From Parafrankia discariae (GTDB lineage: Bacteria > Actinomycetota > Actinomycetes > Frankiales > Frankiaceae), in the NCBI RefSeq assembly GCF_000373365.1, contig NZ_KB891230.1:1-64000 (forward strand): 64,000 bases of DNA. Direction: 5' to 3'. The notes under the pieces are model-generated. The model saw only the letters and a list, made by a program, of their open reading frames with translations, was not told the DNA's origin and did not search any database. Numbering within the stretch: the stretch's first letter is position 1; every line of letters starts with the position of its first letter. Positions 60,025 to 64,000 of this stretch are shown here, piece after piece. The position numbers and the translations under genes are program-made.

Positions 60025-60950
60025 ACGCCGCGGGTGAAGGCGGAAGCACCCGGGAGGCGGACGCCGCCCGCGATCTCGATGTCCTGGTGCCCACCTGCGG
60101 CCGACCGGACGCCCTGGCGGTCACTCTGGGCGGTCTGGCGGCACAGACGGTGCGCGGTTTCCGGGTGGTCGTGTCCGACCAGACCCCGGCGCCGGACGAG
60201 CTGTCCGTGGACCGCCCGGCGTGCCGCGCGGTAACGCGCGTCCTGCGGCTGCGCGGAAGCGAGGTGGAACTGCACCGCGGGCGGCCGTGGCGTGGCATGG
60301 CCGAGCAGCGGGATTTCCTGCTGTCCCGGGCGCGAGCGACCCGGGTGCTCTTCCTCGATGACGACATTCTGTGCGAGCCCGGCGCCCTCTCCCGGATGCT
60401 GGCGGCTCTCGGCACGCTGCGCTGCGGCTTCGTGGGAGCGGCGCCGCAGGGACTCAGCTTCCTCGACGACGTGCGGCCCGCCGAGTGGGCCGCGTTCGAG
60501 CCGGTCACCGGTCCACCCGGCCCGGAACGGGTACGCAAGGGGATGCCGTCCTGGCAGCGGTGGCGTCTGCACAACGCGGCGAACCTCACCCATCTCACCC
60601 ATCTCGCCCAGATAGCCGGCGCTACCGCCCGGCGGCGGGAGTGGACCGCGTACCGGGTCGCCTGGATCGCCGGATGCGTCCTCTACGACCGCGTCAGGCT
60701 CCAGGAGGCCGGCGGCTTCGGTTTCTGGACGCGCCTGCCCCCGGGGCACCGTGGTGAGGACGTCGTGGCTCAGCTCCGCGTTCTCGAACGGTCAGGCGGA
60801 GTGGGCATCCTGCCTCCCGGCACCGTCCATCTGGAACTGCCCACCACGCTGACGGATCGCCGGGTGGACGCCTACGCGGAGATCATCGAGGCCGACGACG
60901 CCGGCCGCAAGGCCCGGCGCGGTCGCCGATCCGGAGGAGAGGGCCCATGA
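60021..60950 (+). CDS. GT2-family glycosyltransferase
   Basis: 309 residues from GTG 60021. GT-A core: LDVLVPTCGRPDALAVTLGG, FRVVVSDQTPAP, RGMAEQRDFLLSRARATRVL then FLDDDILCEPGALSRMLAAL, with the DDD metal site, and RVAWIAGCVLYDRVRLQEAG and PPGHRGEDVVAQLRVLERSG (ED acid-base region). It is inverting and cytoplasmic or membrane-associated; no membrane helix is present. Four-bp overlaps connect it to the GT9 and hldE genes. Confidence 0.87.
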   Translation: MNAAGEGGSTREADAARDLDVLVPTCGRPDALAVTLGGLAAQTVRGFRVVVSDQTPAPDELSVDRPACRAVTRVLRLRGSEVELHRGRPWRGMAEQRDFLLSRARATRVLFLDDDILCEPGALSRMLAALGTLRCGFVGAAPQGLSFLDDVRPAEWAAFEPVTGPPGPERVRKGMPSWQRWRLHNAANLTHLTHLAQIAGATARRREWTAYRVAWIAGCVLYDRVRLQEAGGFGFWTRLPPGHRGEDVVAQLRVLERSGGVGILPPGTVHLELPTTLTDRRVDAYAEIIEADDAGRKARRGRRSGGEGP

Positions 60951-62503
60951 ACGCCGTGTCGGCCTTGCCCGCGACGCGGGATCCGTTCGCCAGGCGGGAC
61001 GCGCTCGACGCGCTCGCTTCCCTCTACGCCCTTGACCTCCTGGTTGTCGGTGACGTCATGCTCGACAGCTGGGTCTGGGGCCCGTCTCGAGGCCTGTCCC
61101 GGGAGGGCCCGGTGCCGGTGGTCGCGGTCGCCGGGAGGTCCGAGGCCCCGGGCGGTGCCGGCAACGCGGCGGCCGCGGCGGCCGGGCTCGGTGCCCGCGT
61201 GCGACTGGTCGCCACCGTGGGCGACGACCAGGACGGCGCCCGGCTGCGGGAGCTGCTGAACGATGCCGGTGTGGACACCGCCGCGGTCCTCGATGACCAG
61301 GGCCGGCGAACCGTCCACAAACAGCGGATCTGCTCCGGCGAGCATCTTCACCTCCGTGTAGACAGCGGTGACGAGGCGCCGCCCGGGCCGGCGGCCGGCG
61401 CCGGGGTCAGGAGCCGGCTGTTCGACGCCGCGGCGGGAGCCCTTGGCCTCGTCGGCTCCTGCGCCGCCGTGCTCGCCTGCGACTACGGCACCGGTCTGTT
61501 CTCCCCGGAGCTGGTGCGCCGGCTGGGCTCGGCCGCCCGGAGCGCGGGTCGGCCGCTGGTCGTGGACGCCCACGACCCCCGCCGCTGGGCCCCCGCGCGG
61601 CCGGACATCGTGACACCGAACGCGGCGGAGACGGCCAGCCTGCTGCCCCCCGATGCGGCCGGTCCGTTCCTGGCTGACCGGCCGCGCACCGTGGCGGCCC
61701 ACGCGGAGGCGATCCTCGCCGCGGCCGGAGCCCGTGTCGTCGTCGTCACGCTCGACCGCGACGGGCTCGTCGTGCTCGACGGCGAGCGTCCGCCGCTGCA
61801 CCTGCCGGCCGAGCCCGCCCCGGACGGCCACACCGCCGGCGCCGGCGACACCCTCGCCGCCACGCTCGCGACCGCGGTGGGTGGCGGGGCGGCGCTGGAG
61901 CCGGCCGTCATCCTCGCCGCCGCCGCCGCGAGCGTCGTCGTCCGCAGGCCCGGTACGAGCGTGTGCACCGCCGCCGATCTCCGCGCCTGCCTGGCCCCGA
62001 AGCCCCCGGGAGCGATCGACCTGCCCGCGCTCGCCGAGCAGGTACACGCCGAACACCGCCGCGGCAGCCGGATCGTCCTCACCAACGGGTGCTTCGACGT
62101 CCTGCACCGCGGCCACATCGCCTACCTCGCCGCCGCCCGGGCGCTCGGGGACGTCCTGATCGTGGGAGTCAACAGCGACGCCGGCGTGCGGCGACTCAAG
62201 GGCCCCGAGCGTCCGGTGAACACCTTGGAGGACCGGCTGGCGGTACTCACCGCCCTCACCGACATCGACCATCTCGTCGTCTTCGACGAGGACACCGCGA
62301 CCGATCTGATCACCGCGCTGCGGCCGGACGTGTACGTCAAAGGCGGCGACTACACGGAGTCGATGCTGCCGGAGGCAGCGCTCGTCCGCGCCCAGGGCGG
62401 GCAGGTGCGTTTCGTCGACTACGTACCCGACCACTCCACCAGTGGGCTTCTCGACCGGATCCGCGGCGGTCAGACCCCCGCCCTCGTGCGGAGGCGGCCA
62501 TGA
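60947..62503 (+). CDS. hldE: Bifunctional heptose kinase/nucleotidyltransferase HldE
   Basis: 518 residues from ATG 60947. The PfkB domain at ~20-345 has LLVVGDVMLDSWVWGPSRGL, SEAPGGAGNAAAAAAGLGAR and DGHTAGAGDTLAATLATAVG with the catalytic Asp. The nucleotidyltransferase at ~375-510 has IVLTNGCFDVLHRGHIAYLA, GVNSDAGVRRLKGPERPVNT and DVYVKGGDYTESMLPEAALV. It is close to Gram-negative HldE in order and length. It is the second such enzyme in the locus, besides the fusion at 51072-53336. The two may serve different heptoses or nucleotides, or one may be a duplicate. The ATGA overlap is with the next gene. Confidence 0.92.
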   Translation: MNAVSALPATRDPFARRDALDALASLYALDLLVVGDVMLDSWVWGPSRGLSREGPVPVVAVAGRSEAPGGAGNAAAAAAGLGARVRLVATVGDDQDGARLRELLNDAGVDTAAVLDDQGRRTVHKQRICSGEHLHLRVDSGDEAPPGPAAGAGVRSRLFDAAAGALGLVGSCAAVLACDYGTGLFSPELVRRLGSAARSAGRPLVVDAHDPRRWAPARPDIVTPNAAETASLLPPDAAGPFLADRPRTVAAHAEAILAAAGARVVVVTLDRDGLVVLDGERPPLHLPAEPAPDGHTAGAGDTLAATLATAVGGGAALEPAVILAAAAASVVVRRPGTSVCTAADLRACLAPKPPGAIDLPALAEQVHAEHRRGSRIVLTNGCFDVLHRGHIAYLAAARALGDVLIVGVNSDAGVRRLKGPERPVNTLEDRLAVLTALTDIDHLVVFDEDTATDLITALRPDVYVKGGDYTESMLPEAALVRAQGGQVRFVDYVPDHSTSGLLDRIRGGQTPALVRRRP

Positions 62504-63468
62504 ACATCCTGCTCTGGCACGTGCACGGCTCCTGGACGACCTCCTTCGTCCAGGGCGGCCACCACTACCTGGTGCCGGTGACACCGGAACGCGGCCCGGA
62601 CGGCCTGGGCAGGGCCCGGACATACCCGTGGCCGCCCTCGGTCGAGGAGGTGCCGCCCGCCGAGCTCGCCGACAGGCCGGTCGACGCCGTGCTCCTGCAA
62701 CGCCCGCACGAGATCGAACTCGCCTCCCGCTGGCTGCGCCGACGAGTCGGGCGGGACGTGCCCGCCATGTACGTCGAACACAACACCCCTCGCGGCGACG
62801 TTCCGCTGTCCCGACACCCGGTCGCCGACCACGAAGACGTCGTTCTGGTGCACGTGACCCACTTCAACCGCCTGTTCTGGGACAACGGAACCGCCCGGAC
62901 CCGCGTCATCGAACATGGGATCGTCGATCCCGGGCCCCGCTACACCGGCGAGCTGCCCCGGATCGCCGTGGCCGTCAACGAGCCGGTCCGGCGCGGGCGG
63001 ATCACCGGCACCGACCTGCTCCCAGCTTTCGCCGCCGCCGCGCCCGTCGACGTGTACGGCCTGGGCGTGCGCGGGCTGCCGGAGGCCACCGGCCTGCCGC
63101 CCGATCGGCTCACGGTGCTCGACGACCCCCCGCAGGCCGAGCTGCATGCCCGGATGGCCCGCCGACGGGTGTACGCGCACCTGCCCCGCTGGACGTCACT
63201 GGGCCTGTCCCTGCTGGAGGCGATGCACCTGGCGATGCCGGTGGTCGCGCTGGCCACCACCGAGGCCATGGCGGCGGTCCCGCCCGGTGCCGGGGTGCTC
63301 TCCACTGACCCGGCGGTACTCGTCGACGCCGTGCACGCGTACGTCGAGGACCCGACGCTCGCTGCCGACCACGGCCGCCGCGCGCGTGAGGTCGCGCTCG
63401 CGCGCTATGGGCTGGAGCGCTTCCTAGGGGACTGGGACGAGCTGTTGAGCGACATCGTGACCAGCTGA
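62500..63468 (+). CDS. Glycosyltransferase (GT-B, GT4-like) of the heptose locus
   Basis: 322 residues from ATG 62500. Visible features: NILLWHVHGSWTTSFVQGGH then HYLVPVTPERGPDGLGRART, VDAVLLQRPHEIELASRWLR, VPAMYVEHNTPRGDVPLSRH, VVLVHVTHFNRLFWDNGTAR, then HGIVDPGPRYTGELPRIAVA, a GT-B linker. The end has VYAHLPRWTSLGLSLLEAMH then LAMPVVALATTEAMAAVPPG, the donor-site region of GT4 enzymes. It is short for the class. It ends the right-arm overlap chain. Confidence 0.8.
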   Translation: MNILLWHVHGSWTTSFVQGGHHYLVPVTPERGPDGLGRARTYPWPPSVEEVPPAELADRPVDAVLLQRPHEIELASRWLRRRVGRDVPAMYVEHNTPRGDVPLSRHPVADHEDVVLVHVTHFNRLFWDNGTARTRVIEHGIVDPGPRYTGELPRIAVAVNEPVRRGRITGTDLLPAFAAAAPVDVYGLGVRGLPEATGLPPDRLTVLDDPPQAELHARMARRRVYAHLPRWTSLGLSLLEAMHLAMPVVALATTEAMAAVPPGAGVLSTDPAVLVDAVHAYVEDPTLAADHGRRAREVALARYGLERFLGDWDELLSDIVTS

Positions 63469-63522
63469 GCGAGAAGCGCCAGAGCGATTCGAAGCACGCG
63501 CCGAGCCGACGGGAGGCCACTC

Positions 63523-64000
63523 ATGAGCTCATCCACATTCACCTCCACATCCGACGACGCAGCCGTCCCGGCCGCGCGACGGGTCGTCGTGGTGGGCGCT
63601 TCCGGCAACGTCGGCACGAGTGTCGTGGCCGCCCTGACCCGCTCGGCTGGAATCTCCCAGGTCACGTGCGTGGCCCGCCGGCCACCGGCCGCCGCGGCGG
63701 AGAAGACCAGCTGGGTGTCAGCCGATGTGGCCCGGGAGGATCTGGTCCGGGTGTTCGACGGCGCGGACGTGGTCATCCACCTCGCGTGGCTGTTCCAGCC
63801 CACGCACGACCCGAGGACCACCTGGCGGACCAACGTCCTCGGCGGCATCCGCGTCTTCGACGCCGCCGCCCGAGCGGGTGTGCCGGCTCTCGTCTGCGCC
63901 TCGTCGGTCGGTGCCTACTCCCCCGGCCCGAAGGACCACACCGTGGACGAGAGCTGGCCGACCCACGGCTGGCCGGGCGCGGCCTACACCCGGGAGAAGG
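63523..64000 (+). CDS. NAD-dependent epimerase/dehydratase (cut by window end)
   Basis: ATG 63523 follows gggagg and the frame is open to the window edge (159 codons). RRVVVVGASGNVGTSVVAAL is the nucleotide-binding start; WVSADVAREDLVRVFDGADV, VVIHLAWLFQPTHDP, ALVCASSVGAYSPGPKD and YTREK (start of the Tyr-x3-Lys site) follow. It is an extended SDR acting on a nucleotide sugar or similar. It lacks the features I expect of HldD, and its missing half prevents a firm call. It lies 54 bp after the transferase gene, probably in the same transcript. Confidence 0.82.
   Translation, partial: MSSSTFTSTSDDAAVPAARRVVVVGASGNVGTSVVAALTRSAGISQVTCVARRPPAAAAEKTSWVSADVAREDLVRVFDGADVVIHLAWLFQPTHDPRTTWRTNVLGGIRVFDAAARAGVPALVCASSVGAYSPGPKDHTVDESWPTHGWPGAAYTREK

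Noticed and set aside
63523-64000. The last gene as HldD (ADP-heptose epimerase)
   Set aside because: The Rossmann start and following motifs fit a general extended SDR and the window cuts off the diagnostic half.

Overview
The window is very GC-rich DNA packed with genes, with many GTG starts and start/stop overlaps (ATGA, GTGA). Its contents are an F420-type oxidoreductase, an actinobacterial initiator tRNA, a Streptomyces/Frankia-type gas-vesicle cluster, STAND/WD40 and Ser/Thr-kinase signalling genes, and many insertion-sequence scars. This points to a chromosome of a filamentous actinobacterium. Frankia is my best guess; that is inference from gene content and style, not a database match.

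Layout. 1-9.5 kb: a scarred housekeeping/stress region. It holds an IS630 end, pieces of alpha/beta hydrolases, a CHASE3 sensor kinase with an Rcp1-like response regulator, an intact alpha/beta hydrolase, DUF72, a YihY/BrkB membrane protein, DUF6328, an F420-dependent LLM oxidoreductase, and remnants of a TPP enzyme and an alcohol dehydrogenase. 10-15.9 kb: a one-direction gas-vesicle operon (gvpO, J, L, S, K, A, F plus Y/Z-like genes) with a probable frameshift at a G6 tract before gvpL. 16.2 kb: initiator tRNA-Met with its own promoter and a perfect-palindrome terminator. 16.5-25.3 kb: a membrane-glycan/redox locus with a GT87 transferase, a cytochrome-b561-like/sulfite-oxidase-like fusion, a methyltransferase, a DUF2064 protein, a GT2, an OmpR/HK pair and a sugar-nucleotide epimerase. 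25.5-30 kb: a DUF1254 protein, then GNAT and EamA genes divergent from a CGNR regulator.

30-37 kb is an insertion-sequence-bounded island. It has a defective IS5-family element, one truncated and one full copy of the same rve-type IS, a DUF6036 nucleotidyltransferase with a partner gene (toxin-antitoxin-like), and actinobacterial conserved unknowns. Its right-hand IS copy has removed the 5' half of a NarL-type sensor kinase and left the response regulator intact. 38.5 kb carries tRNA-Phe and tRNA-Asp. 39-48.3 kb is a signalling block: a 1379-residue nSTAND1-WD40 protein, a Ser/Thr kinase, a hybrid histidine kinase whose membrane domain carries an ethylene-receptor-like Cys-x3-His motif, and a protein with a possible Cys-His-Asp site. 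tRNA-Glu follows.

49-64 kb is the most striking region: a heptose-sugar glycan locus in what should be a Gram-positive organism. Two arms diverge from a 135-bp promoter region near 58.9 kb. They encode a single-chain GmhA-HldA-HldC fusion, a second bifunctional HldE, a GmhB phosphatase, four GT9 heptosyltransferase-like proteins (one frameshifted), two GT4 enzymes, a GT2, a further transferase, an SDR and a sugar epimerase cut by the window end. Apart from any HldD epimerase, this is the full set needed to go from sedoheptulose-7-phosphate to a nucleotide-activated heptose and then to attach several heptoses or related sugars to an acceptor.
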